Below the pieces are notes generated by a model. The model was not told the DNA's origin, did no database searches, and saw only the letters and a list, made by a program, of their open reading frames with translations. A DNA stretch of 64,000 nucleotides, from the NCBI GenBank assembly GCA_017654935.2, contig CM065687.1, positions 14,444,144 to 14,508,143 on the forward strand, read 5' to 3'. The DNA comes from Phymorhynchus buccinoides. Taxonomy: Eukaryota; Mollusca; Gastropoda; Neogastropoda; Raphitomidae. Every line of letters begins with the position of its first letter. Positions within the stretch are counted from its first letter, which is position 1. This document shows, piece after piece, positions 13,580 to 25,200 of this stretch. A program made the position numbers and the translations under genes.

Positions 13580-14325
13580 CCGATGGGTACCACCATCAAC
13601 TATTTGTTTTCTGGGTACTACCTTTGCTACATTCTGGATTGACCACATTGCATGACTGCAAGCAGCACATATTTAGTTGTCTTGGTACTACATTCCAGAT
13701 GGGTGCATGACTGCAAGCATCACATATTTAGTTGTCTGGTACTACATTCACGGTACCATTTGGCAGCTGCCAGCTGCATATTTGCTGGGTACTGCATCCG
13801 TATAGGTACCACCTTGCATTGCTGCACAGCCTCATTTGGTTTTTTGTCTGGGTACTACATTCCGGATGGGTAACCACCCTTGCATTACTGCAAGCCTCAT
13901 ATTTTGTTGTCTGGGTCTACAATTCCGATGGGTACCCACTTGCATTACTGCACGCCGCATATTTTTTTGTCTTTGTACTACAATTCCGATGGGTAGCACC
14001 TTTCATTACTGCAAGCCTCAATATTTTGTTTGTTGGGTACTACATTCCGGATGGTACCACTTGGCTTGACGGCAAGCTCCTAGTTTGTTGCTGGGTTACT
14101 ACATTTCTGGATGGGTTACCACCTTGCATGCTGCAAGCCTCATTTTGTTGTCTGGGTTACATTCCGGATGGTACTACTTGCATTACTGCAACCTCATGTT
14201 TTGTTGGGTATTACATTCCGGGATGGGTACCAACCGCTACTTACTGAAGGCCCCATATTTATTTGTTAGTACTAACATTCTCGATGGGTACTCACCTTGC
14301 ATGACTGCAAGCACTCACTACTCTA
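13580..14325. repeat. Tandem repeat of about 60 bp, copy 1
   Basis: About a dozen irregular units with the phrases GGGTACTACATTCCGGATGG and TTGCATTACTGCAAGCCTC. Units resemble those at 41950-42465 but there are more of them and they are less regular. ORFs running through it are repeat artefacts. Confidence 0.85.
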
Positions 14326-14537
14326 CAACTTTCTGATGATGTCGCTCCTGCCTGCTGCCTTTCTATCGTCACAGTTAACGATGAGATGGATAGTGCATGT
14401 CGTAATCCTGCCAAATAATATATTTTCTTCACAGTTATGAGAAGGGCGGCACAGCCACCTCCATTTTGACACTTAGGGACAATGAAAACATGACGGCGAT
14501 ATATCAATTTCTGGCCAGTATATAATGTCTTTTTTCT

Positions 14538-14745
14538 CAGAATGCCGAAGCACCACCCACAGAAAAGGTCGTCAAGGCGAACGCAATCGTCCCAATGCCC
14601 GGCACGAAGGACACCACAGGGCACGAAGCTCCTGCTGAGAAGCCCTCTGCCAAGGGGCGTAAAGACACAGTCATTGACACAGAACAGCCCCTGCTGAGAA
14701 GGCCCTGTAACAGAGCCGGCAACGGCCGCCTATCTAACTATAGCT
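14538..14745 (+). other. Possible Lys/Ala/Pro-rich exon, copy 1
   Basis: After a TTTTTTCTCAG acceptor-like sequence, the text matches the candidate exon of copy 2 (42690-42890) but with indels. Where copy 2 is shifted near its start, this copy keeps frame, so the two together suggest one continuous reading rich in Ala, Pro, Lys, Glu and Thr. Function unknown. Confidence 0.35.
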
Positions 14746-17546
14746 TCATCTGTCAGCTTGAATGAAGTGTTCATGGGTTTCCCCACAAGAGATACAGTTT
14801 AGGGAGATAATCAGTTCCGAACATTCAAGGAACATAGGACAATAGGTCATGGCTAGACCAATTTTCCTATAAACATTTTCAATGTAATGTCTATATTGTT
14901 TATAGATTCTCGGGTCAACGACGTATGTCATGCGCCACGTACTTTATTTTTGAGTCATGTGTATTATATTATTTGGGTATCATTCGCTCATTATCTGTTC
15001 GATATGTTTTGAACATGGTTTAGTTTAATTTGTTAAATTCATTGCTCACTAGTTATGCATATTTGGTATTTCAATTCCATAGCGTGGAGCAACTGCAAAT
15101 TCTTTCGCTGAGAGCCCGATTTAAACGATTTTTCACAGAGCCGATATCTCCTTCAGAGTGCATTACGGCCAACTATAAGTACCTGTCCAGCACGCATGTC
15201 ATATGCATAGAATACTGTACAATAGTACACTCATTTGATTACAACTGTTGGCACAAGAAACAAGGAACTATTAAACAATGCGTTTCCTTTAGATGTTTTT
15301 TTCACCACGATATGAGAGAATGTGGTCAATTTGCACTCTAGACACTCTTATAATCGATATGGAATTTCACACTATTAATCACCCTTAAAAAAATGGAGTC
15401 AGAAAATCAAACCACAATGGCACTGTTAATAAGGACTTGACGAAATGAGGGAATTATAGCGCAAACTGTATCAAGATTATTTCAAAAAGATAAATTATAC
15501 AAAGACTGGGCTAAAGGTGAGTTTGGTACCCCTCATATTATGTCTTGCTTTCAACTCATTCCGGTTCATCAGTTTCCTTTTAGGATTGTGAAAATAACCA
15601 TAGCCCCCATCACTAACTTTATCTCTTACCCTATATTATAATTAATTTCATCTTCCCACAAGCAAAACTTGCTTTTTATTGAATTGTTTATGAGAATTCG
15701 AGGGAGAGGTGGGTACCGAAACTAAACAATGAATAGAACCACCCGAGGTGCTGTGGGACCCAGAGCCTCTCACACTGACTTGCCCATACTCAACCAGAGC
15801 AGGCCTACACCAGCCCTTGAAGCCTGTGCTATGTTATGTTAGGTGTAGGCATGCACGGGACTTCCTAAAGCATTCAAGGCATATACCGTGCTTTCGACTA
15901 GTGACCATTAGATATGACGGCGAAGGAGGTCGCTTGTGAAAGTGTCCCATGGGTGTCCCAGCCCGTTTTTCATGACTGGGCAGAGCCCCCGGCAAAAACA
16001 CCACACCAGAAAGGCTACTAGTGTTTGACTACATCTTTTATTGATCACTATTTAGTGGTGGCCTTCCCAAATTGCAACTTTAGGTAAATTAGCTTTATAA
16101 CAGTTTTAATTATCATTTTAACATTATTCAGGTCAAGCGTTTGTGAAGAAGATTCTTTCCATTAAATGTTGGAAAAGTCTGTTGTTCCAATATGCCCTAG
16201 ACCGTTCTAGCAAAATAGAGAAGAAAAACAGTTTCCAAAGCAGCAGTGCACTTTGAGACCTCCCTTCAACACCCACCCCACCCCCCCACCCCTCTCTAAA
16301 AGAAACAACAACAAAACCCGGTGGAACAACAACAGCATAATCTTTACGATTTCACTATCATCCTCATCTGGACAAAATGGATGGTCAATTGTTGGTTCAG
16401 AAATTGAGTGTAGTGCGAAAGGTTTGAAGGTAATGCCAATGGAAAGAAATGATAATACTTATTTACAGGGAATAGATGGCTGGCTGACAACTGAACTTTA
16501 CTGTGACACTCCCCTGTTCTGGAGGGCTTCTCTCAAACTAAGTTGCTTTGATATTTTGTGTGTGTAGAACTTTTTAAATCATCTTCAAAAAATGTTCCAC
16601 TATACTAATTCTTCATAACACAAACAATAGCATGGTTATTAAAAGTTATCCGGATCCTTTGTGATGTTTATAATTGATGAAGACCAACGCTGATCAAAAT
16701 ATTGCCTTGGCTGGTAGGGCCTACCTACTATTGACAAAGCAGTATCAAGACCATTGACTGTGTGCTTTCCAGTGAATGAAATCCTCAAGCCTTTAAAATA
16801 GGCCTATCAACTGTTGGTGAATAAAGAAACATCTTCAAGTGACAGTCCGGATCATCCATTTGCTCGCACTCACAACTTGAAAGGCGTTGTCATGATGAAA
16901 GGTCTGTTTTGGTTGATATCGGTGGGGTTTTTTAATGTTTGTTTATTGTTTTGTATTTGTTTTTAATAATATTATTGTCACAGACTGAGAGAAACCAGTG
17001 GAGAACACGACAACAACAACAACAGCAACAACAAAAAACTCAATTTGCGAGAGTAATTACTGTACTGTTTTTGTTGTTGTTGATGATGATTATGTTTGAT
17101 AATTATGATGATGATAATGACTCCTAGTGATAATGATGATGATTGATAATGTTGATAATAATGTTGTTGTTAAAGAGGATGATGATGATTGTGTGATGAT
17201 GATGATGAATGTTGTTGGTGATGATGAGGATGGTGATAATTTTGTTGTTGATGATGATTATATTGATGATGATGATGATGATGTTGGTTGTGATGATGAT
17301 GATGATGATGGAAAATCATGAGGACAATGATGATGGATAATGATATACACTCGTTCCATTTGTCGTGTACCAATCAGATAAGTTTGGCAGTGTATCATAA
17401 AAGCTACAATAACATTATCTCCCATTTCATGACCAGGTAGGGCTTACAGCACCAACAGCAAACACAAGGGTGGAAACTTAACAACTGCATTAACTGTGAG
17501 AGCTGGGCCTGAAAAACAGCAATGTATATGTTGTTTTGTATTGAAC
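14746..17546. other. Non-coding downstream flank of the copy 1 receptor
   Basis: No firm gene. It holds a C-rich run near 16268-16290 and a (GAT)n/(GAC)n microsatellite at about 17085-17320. A 60-codon stretch at about 16350-16540 is conserved with copy 2 (see 44570-44760). The receptor's stop codon is at 17547. Confidence 0.5.
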
Positions 17547-20500
17547 TCATAGTTTGTTTGGTACTTTGCTTGTTTGCTTGCTGAATTGTTTGTTTCTGCC
17601 ACACCTGGTTTTCATAGCCTCCAGCAATGTCTTTTCCTTGGATTGCTGTCGATGCTGCAGGACAATGTTCAACAGGATGAGAGCTGGATTCAGGGCTGAG
17701 TTGAGGGGCAGCAGGAACACCACCATGGCATTGTATACCCCATGCACCACCGCAGTCTGTGACACCAGCGTCCTGACAATACTCAGCAACACCCAGAACA
17801 GCGCATATGTGCCTGCCACAGCCCTTATCAGCTGCACCGCACAATACACCCGTCTCATGCTGGGCTCCAGAGCCAGCTGAAAACGTGGTGTGCTAATCTG
17901 CACAACAATTAAACTGGCTATGATGATGGCAGAGATGATAGCATTAATGACGATGATAGCCGTGAACCACTGGAAACCTCGGTGAAAACGAAAGTGGTCG
18001 AACAAGGCCAGGCGACACAAACCAGACTGACCCTGGACACCCCAGTGGGACAGACCAGGGAGAAAAGGTACAGTGGACAACATTATTCCAACAAACCAGG
18101 TGACTACACACACAACAACCGTATCACACGTTGGTTGTTTCTCTGTGATTGTCTGGAGTGATGCAGAACGATCATGTGATTGACAGTGATTAGAAATACA
18201 ACACCGATTGAAACCACACTGGACAACACAGACAGAAAACCAGTGACTTTGCACATCGGACTGCACGTCCACTTCTGTTCCATCTGGACATAGCGTCCGT
18301 GGAAGGTGTAGTCTGCAATGAGGACAGCACTGACATGGCAGCCCATGAAGATGTTGACCATGTTCAGGTGGACAATGGTGGACACAAAGTCACCTCCAAG
18401 GGTTTCCTTGAAGGCAAGCATCACGGTGATACAAATCAGGTTACCCACAATGGCGAACATGGCCATCACCCAAAACACAGTCCTGTGCATTGCAGATGGC
18501 AGCAGTCTGTCACACGAGGGAAGGATGTCCTGAGGAGAAAAGCACTCAATGTTATGCAAGTCCTGAGGGAGGACTTTCTGGCAGCAAAACATGTGGTTGG
18601 AGGACAGAATAGTTTCCAAATGATCTGAACGTGATAAAATGTCAAATGAAAAATAATGCAAAAAGTTTCCTCTGATATCCAGCATTTTGAGTTGTGGCAC
18701 GTTTTTGAAAGTAAGAGGACCAATAGTTTCTATCTCAGAAAAAGATAAATTTAAACCCGTTGTACGGGGTAAATACAATCCATTGTCAAGTACACTAACG
18801 TGTGTCTGTGATAGATCCAGTTTCTTTAAGGAATGTAAATTGATTCCCTTGATTTCATTCTTCACTTCACTTAGTGGATTGTGTGTCAACAAAAGAACTC
18901 TTACATTTATTGACGCTTTAAGAACAGTCACACCAATAGTTTCAATAATGTTATTGGACAAATCAGCGAACTGCAGATTTACCATCTTCACTGCAGATAC
19001 GTTTAGTAAGGAACAATGTGACAAGTCAAGAAACACCAGATACCAATTGTGTGTGAAATCAGCTGGTGACATTCCTGATCCAGAGGCATGAACCTGTCGA
19101 AGGTTGGAGAAGACATCAGCAGAGATACGATGCCTGCAGTGAACAGAGAAACCCCAACACACCTCCGTGGAACCCGCAGCCCTGGGGCAGGTTCTGTCAC
19201 ACATCAGTTCATCATCCCGCTGTGGACACTGACTCCAGCCATCACACAGGTGGTCTCCGTGCACACACACACTGGACGACCGGCAACGATACAAACCAGG
19301 ACATGTTACTGTCTCACAGCCTTGTTCATCCTCTCCATTGATACAGTCAGAATAGCCATTGCAGCGCGTGTAGAAAGGCAGGCAGTAGGTCCACTCGCTT
19401 GTACAGCTGTAGTGGCTCACTGGACAATAGTGGTCAGTGGTCATTACTCGCTGGTTAAAGTAGCCTGTGCCGTCTAGGTCAATGTGAAGACTGCGCCCGT
19501 AGCTTACCTTTTGTTCTGGAGGTATGTATGTGGTGGTTCTGTCCCTTCCGTATTTTTTGGTGTTCCAAAAATTGTACACTTCATCAGAATCGTCCAGACA
19601 GTCTGAAAATTCATTCCTATATTGAGAGGTTGACACACACTGGCCGTTATTACAGTGGAAATTAGAACAAAATGGATGTTGACAGAAATCCTCATCACTG
19701 TGGTCAGGACAGTCGTGCCTGAAGTCACACACTACAGTGTAGGAAACTGGGGTCCTTTCACCATCAGCACATGTGAACACAGAGTACCAATACTTCACTG
19801 CTTCTTCAAGTGCAGCAATTTCATTTCCTGTGTGTCCATCAGTTTTGTTAAAGGAAAATGGACACTGCAAGAAATTTGTTTTCCAACAATGACTACTGAA
19901 GTCGCATTTCAAGAAAAAGTGCACTACATGATCTGATGAACAAAGAAATAACACCTGCTGCGTATTTCTGTGTATGGACTGGACAGACTGTGTATGGTGA
20001 TGGACAATTTGCAGAGCAAAATAACCTGGGGAGGGCAACTTTCTTTCACAGAGCGCAAGCCTGTTCATCTTCCAGGTAGATGGATTGTTGAAGTAAAAAT
20101 AAATCCATGGTATTTCCTTAAGAAAGTAACACCGCTCAGAATTTACATATTCTTGAATACTTTCAGGGACATCAAATGTTAAATGATTAACGTTGTAGAT
20201 CAGTGTCTTGTCCGCCCAGTGACGAAATGTGCGGTACAGAAAATGCATGTTGAACCATCCGATCATCATACCGAAGAAACTGTCAATTGTTACGGAATTT
20301 TCAAAAATAGGTGATGAATCCATTTGTTCTCTTTGTGTTTTTATTGAAGCCAATCCAGCGCCCATGCTTTGGCACTTGTAAACAAAGAATACTTGATTAT
20401 CCATTTCTAATAAAATCAACTTGAAACACTTGTTGGTGGAAGCCACCATCCCCTGGCACTGAGGACTGCTGAAGGGACAGTGCTCTGTCTCATCCTGACC

Positions 20501-21613
20501 ACTGTCACACTGCATGTGTTGATTACAATGCACGTGACGCTGAAACCTGTAGTAATGGTCCACTGAGCAGTTGAGTGAACCAGAAGGCAGCACCTGGGGC
20601 TGATGTGCTTCAGGCAACATGGAGAAGTACAGTCTGAAGCCTTCATGGTACGATTTTTCATATCCGCAAGTGATTCGAAGTGATAATGGGAATACTTTAG
20701 GCATTGTAAAAAGCTGAAGATAGATGTGACCATATGCGGGTTTAGTTGCTTTCAGTTTTCTGTACGAGACATCCATTACAGTTAGATGCCTTTGTCTGTT
20801 ATGACTTTGCACTTGCTGGACGCTGACCACTGTGACATGTCCAGGAGGTCCGTTCAGCGTTTGTTTGAAGTATATTGTAACTTGATATTTATTTACAAGA
20901 AATGGCGTGATGAGATAACCAGTATGCCTTGTTATATACTGCAGTATAAAATTGTGCTGTTTGATTATACTGAGAGCAATTTTTGCCAGAGGATTGTTGG
21001 TGCTTAAAATGAAAGTGCTCTGTTTTGTAGATTCAAAAAATGTTTCTTCCAAGCTATGATACTTACATCTGATTTTCAGCGGGCTTTTTCTCACACTCCC
21101 ATAATATATCAATGGACTGAAATGAGTAGAGTTACACCAGTACACCAATCTTCTCACACGAACACGAAGATACAATTTATGCGGTGTTCTGACATGAAGC
21201 TTGCAGAAGGACGTGGAATGTCCACACAAGCCGTGGTTCACCCCGGGCAGTGCAGGGAACTGGGGTAGGCTGTGCTCACAGTCTGAGGCATTGATCTGCA
21301 CGGTAGTTTGGTTGGGGAAGGCCTGGTTCCTGGGGCACTGCATGCCAGGGCACAAGGCACAGAGGTCCTGGGTAGCACCAGTTGTTGGAAGACTAAGTTT
21401 GTTGTCTGTACTGTGTACACCGTTTTCTTTGTTTTGTGGAACATTGGTAGAGTGTCGACTGATGATGTTGCCTGTTGTTCTTTGCAGTGCTTTAACGAAG
21501 AGATAATATATCAGTTTTAACTCATCACCAGAAATTAAATGCGTGTCCTGTGCCCCAGTATACAGGGCAAGGGACTGTGAGCTTGTCTTAGTCTGTTTTT
21601 GTACTTTGCTCAA
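17547..21613 (-). CDS. GRL101-like receptor (LDLa/CTLD/LRR/7TM), copy 1, frameshifted
   Basis: Large cell-surface receptor of the GRL101 type, related to relaxin-family receptors; ligand unknown. The frame from 21613 runs 1169 residues to a stop at 18104; the rest is read in another frame to 17547. A 2-base difference from copy 2 near 18115-18120 causes the break, after helix 3. Domains: CUB-like N-terminal region (about 130-345), LDLa 1 (C349-C379), C-type-lectin-like domain (C386-C522), LDLa repeats about 615-644, 649-680, 730-766 and 771-805, LRR block about 855-1000, Cys-rich hinge, then the membrane bundle. Helix 3 ends VNHM where DRF/DRY is expected, helix 2 has LNMVN for LTVAD, and helix 7 reads NPALI. 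The LRR cap is altered to CPRAAGSTEVCW. No signal peptide follows the first Met and the frame is open upstream to about 21700, so a 5' exon is missing. Confidence 0.85.
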
Positions 21614-22394
21614 AATGATTGTATTTTTGGAATAAACGAAAGACTCTATAATATGTGTGATAAATGTAAAGAACCCCTCTGCACCTTGTGGTGCCCGCTA
21701 CTCAGCTTTATTGAGTTGTAGTGTGCAACTTTGCACACTAATGGTGCAAAGGGGAGACCACATTCTTGGGCATGGCGAGAGACTCCACATTTCAAAAGAA
21801 ATCCCCAATCTATCGGAAAGCTCTGTTGTTGCTTAGTTTCTTTCAAACAGACCGTAACATTAATTAAAACGTTCTAGGCTTCTTTGACAGACCTTTTTTT
21901 TGAAGAGAATGGCTTTACTTCAGCTTTTTTTTTGTCCACGTCAATATCAAAATTGGCATATTTTTACAATTACCCATCCAGTCACTGTGCAATTTCAATG
22001 TAAAAGTAACACAAAAATGCGGGGTTTTGAAGACCAGTGCGTAAGTAAATTAATGCTCGTCCCCACTTTGGTATCAGTATCCATTTGTCCTTTGTCATAA
22101 TTATTATGTGCTAATCCTCATTCATGTCAACTATAACATGAACATCCAAAAATCAGTACATATTATCAAAAATAAAATGTCGCTTACTTGTATAGCATTG
22201 AACAAACTTGGCTACCGATCCTCTGAGAAAGAGCATGAAATGCTAGGAACAAATTGACTTGTACAGTTTTGATTACCAGAGTTTTACTGATGAATCTACT
22301 TCTCTGGAAGCAGAGTACAGAGGGGGGAGGACATCTTCTTTCAAATACGTCGCTGCAATCCATGGTCTGGCATAACGCAAATATGTGGGAGAGA
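21614..22394. other. Upstream flank of the copy 1 receptor
   Basis: The receptor frame stays open for about 30 codons upstream of the first Met to a TAG near 21700, with AG dinucleotides that could be splice acceptors. Beyond that I see no exon with a signal peptide. Matches 49811-50585 closely to about 22070 and then with indels. Confidence 0.4.
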
Positions 22395-22845
22395 TTGCGC
22401 ATAGGCGGTTTATTGACGTTGGTTTGACTGTTAGGCCTAACTGTCCTAGTTGAAGGCCTCAACGGAGTTTGGTTTGGATGGTGCTGTTATTCAGATGTTC
22501 CACTCCTTTGGTGTTTTTCTACCAAAGAAAGATTTTTTTGACGCTCCTGGTCGGCTTTTGAGAGGACCTTTTTATTGCTTTGTTGTGTGTTTTTGAACTG
22601 AAGAATCTGGTTGTGTTCAGGACTTTTATGAAGTCCAGATCTTCTCAGTTGCGTGATTTGTGATAATTGATGAATTCTTCAGGGCGTACTAACCCCTTAT
22701 CCCTCTTGGTACTGCAACAGTAAAACGTGTATTGTAAAACATGGCGTTATAATTGAAGACTGCAGAGATGTTTAACCGGTACTTCTTGTTTCAGCATCTT
22801 CAAAAATAATTTGGCATCAACCTATCCTTGCGATAGACAAACAAA
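22395..22845 (-). mobile_element. LINE pol C-terminal fragment, copy 1
   Basis: Indel-damaged version of the minus-strand fragment at 50585-50991. It still shows the end of a non-LTR pol frame (KNSFF, then an EWNHLN-like phrase, then VEAFKRQL in copy 2). Confidence 0.6.
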
Positions 22846-22934
22846 GTGGAACCCTGATGTACTAAGAATGTCCTAACTTTACTAGCCCCAACATGTCTTG
22901 TTGGTTCCAGCGGAAATCATAATAGGTCGAAAAA

Positions 22935-23235
22935 CATTTAGGTCCTAAGTCCGAATCTCCTTTCGGCCTAGGTCGAATGTACATTTCGTCCCTAGTATCC
23001 GAAACTGCTCCGCTGAGCTCCTCAGGTTCGAATCTACATTTCGGCCTAAGGTCGAATAACATTCGTTCCTAAGATCGAAAGAGCTCATGTTCGTCCTAAG
23101 GTCGAATCTACCTTTCGGCCTAAGGTCCGAATGTACTTTCGTCCTAGATCGAAACTGCTCATCTGGTCCTCAGGGTCGAATCTACATGTCGGACGAAGGT
23201 CGAAACGTACCTTTCGTCATAAGGTCTAAAACATG
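22935..23235. repeat. 24-26-bp satellite, left arm, copy 1
   Basis: Degraded version of the array at 51199-51480, built on CTAAGGTCGAATsTACATTT units, with many single-base changes. It is the opposite orientation to the array at 23785-23990. Confidence 0.8.
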
Positions 23236-23236
23236 T

Positions 23237-23425
23237 ACATTTCTGATGAACACAATGCTGTGCCCAATGGAACCCCCCACCTTTCCCTGTTTTTGTCTCC
23301 ATACTCCCAGGAACGCTGTCATGAACCCATGTCGCCACTCTGCGTGTTATGACTGTTCAGACACAATACACAAAAATGCAGGACCCTGGCACCAAGTGCT
23401 ATGAATGTCGCTCACCTGCCATCTT
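23237..23425 (+). pseudogene. RING-finger exon, damaged copy 1
   Basis: Matches the RING ORF at 51483-51719. The phrase PRNAVMNPCRHSACYDC survives with Gly to Arg before the His, but the flanking Cys pairs are displaced by indels and the second half-copy seen in copy 2 is absent. Confidence 0.6.
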
Positions 23426-23784
23426 GTCTGTCATCAAGGTGTTTTCAGAATGGGTTGAGGGGTTAGTGAAGCTCCTGCAATCAGACAATCATGTGCAATC
23501 CTCAGATCATCGCCAATCATCTGACGGTTTTGGCCCAAAATGCACATTTTTTAGTGTTTTTTTTTAAGTAAAGCCGAAAATACTATTCTTTTAACTTTAT
23601 ATTTCACTGTCGAATTTAATAATAAACTTTATGTCCCTAATTTTGTGTCTGAATTGTCAGCTTTCGGTCTCTCTCTCTCTCCCGTCCCTCTCCTCTCTCT
23701 CACTCTCTCTCTCACACTTTCTCTTTTCTCTCTTTTATGTTTGTGTGTGTTTTATATACCAAAAATTTTTTTACGCCCAGAGCT

Positions 23785-23990
23785 GAGGCACTTTCGACTT
23801 AGGACAAATGTTGCAGTCGACCTTAGGCGAATGTATATTCGACCTTAGACGAATCTGAGCACTTTCGACTTTAGGACGAAATGTGCAGTCGACCTTAGGA
23901 ACGAAATGTACCTTCTGAAAAAAAAAATCGACTTGTTCCGATCCTGTGTATCATTCAACCTTAGGACGAAATGTATATTCAACCTTATTC
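23785..23990. repeat. 24-26-bp satellite, inverted right arm, copy 1
   Basis: Units such as TTCGACCTTAGGACGAAATG, the reverse complement of the left-arm units. Matches 52150-52368. Confidence 0.8.
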
Positions 23991-24530
23991 CTGTGACCCT
24001 TTCCCACTATGTTAAGAAACATTTTTATAGGCCTGATTAGGTAGTATGCGATCCTGATCGATGCTAACAAATCGTACCAGTATTTTACACAACGAAAATA
24101 GCTATCCTCAAGGAGAGGGTACCTCCCAAGCTCACCATACACCAATGTATTATGGTACCTTATGGATATTTAAAAAGTATTTGGCCGGCCATGAAATGAA
24201 CTTTTTCTATGTTGTCAAGGTTCCTGAATGTTTCCCACATGACACTCTGAGCCCATACAGTAAAATCGGTTGAATTTGAAACAAATGTCTTAAGAATGTT
24301 TTCTCTTGTCATTTTCTTTGCACTTTTTTGAAAGTTCTAACACAGATAAAATGTGGTCTTTTTTGCTTTTGAAATCAACCTTCAGTGCCTTGTTTGATGC
24401 ATAGGAGTGAAGATATATACCGAGATAACAATACTTTTTAACCAATTTCGAGTTTGTGATTATCAAGCACCATACTCATTTTTTGAAAGATTCCCCCTTT
24501 CCTAATACCTGAAGAAGTAATACAGTATAA
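23970..24530 (-). mobile_element. Second LINE pol C-terminal fragment, copy 1
   Basis: Indel-damaged version of 52328-52924. A 64-residue piece still reads VYGELGRYPLLEDSYFRCVK, typical of the C-terminal region of a non-LTR pol. Confidence 0.65.
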
Positions 24531-24639
24531 GAAGTAATTATAATATCTTATACATTAGATACATCAAAAGAAGTACGTATATACTCATCTATGCATAACT
24601 GTAGTTTGTCTAAGGATCTACTATTAACATACCACACTA

Positions 24640-25200
24640 CTGCTGTCCTGTGGTCTGTGTGTCTGTCCTGGCTGTCTGTGGTGTCTGTTTGCTGTCTCTG
24701 TGTGTCTGTTTACTGTCTCTGTCTGTGTCTGTTTGTTGTCCATGTATGTGTGTCTGTTTCTGTCTGCTGTCTGTGTGTCTGTTTGCTGTCTGTTTTGCCT
24801 GTGTCCGGCTGTCTGTGTGTCTGTCTGCTGTCTGTTTACTGTCCTCTGTGTGTCTGTTTACTGTCTCTGTCTGGTTTATTGTCATGTATTTGTATCTGTT
24901 TGCTGTCTGTCTTGCTGTCCTGTGTGTCTGTTGTCCTGTATGTGTGTCTGTTTGCTATCTTGTGTTCTGTTTGCTGTCTCTGTCTGTGTGTCTGTTTTGT
25001 TGTCCATGTATGTGTGTCTGTTTGCTGGTCTGTGTGTCTGTTTGTTATCCATGTATGTGTGTCTAGATTGCTGTCCTGTGTGCCTGTTTTGCTTTCCCTG
25101 TTGTGTGTCTGTTTGCTGTCTTGTGTGGCCTGTTTTGCTGTCTCCTGTCTGTGGTGTGTGTTCGCTGTCTGTGTGCCTGTTTTGCTCTGTTAGTTTGCTG
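24640..25200. repeat. CTGTCTGTGTGT minisatellite, copy 1
   Basis: Degenerate units of CTGTCTGTGTGTCTGTTTG and variants, open in several frames as Cys/Val/Leu-rich ORFs that are not genes. Corresponds to 52995-53525. Confidence 0.9.

Noticed and set aside
11960..14325. CRISPR-like regular repeats of about 60 bp
   Set aside because: The whole unit is repeated with no unique spacers, in an animal genome; these are tandem satellites.
13510..14336. Trp/Gly/Tyr-rich ORFs of up to 171 codons
   Set aside because: They read through the tandem array of about 60 bp; the repeated VLHSGW phrase is the repeat unit.
18299..19477. Plus-strand ORFs of 90-134 codons opposite the receptor genes
   Set aside because: They mirror the receptor coding strand in both copies and contain no domain of their own.
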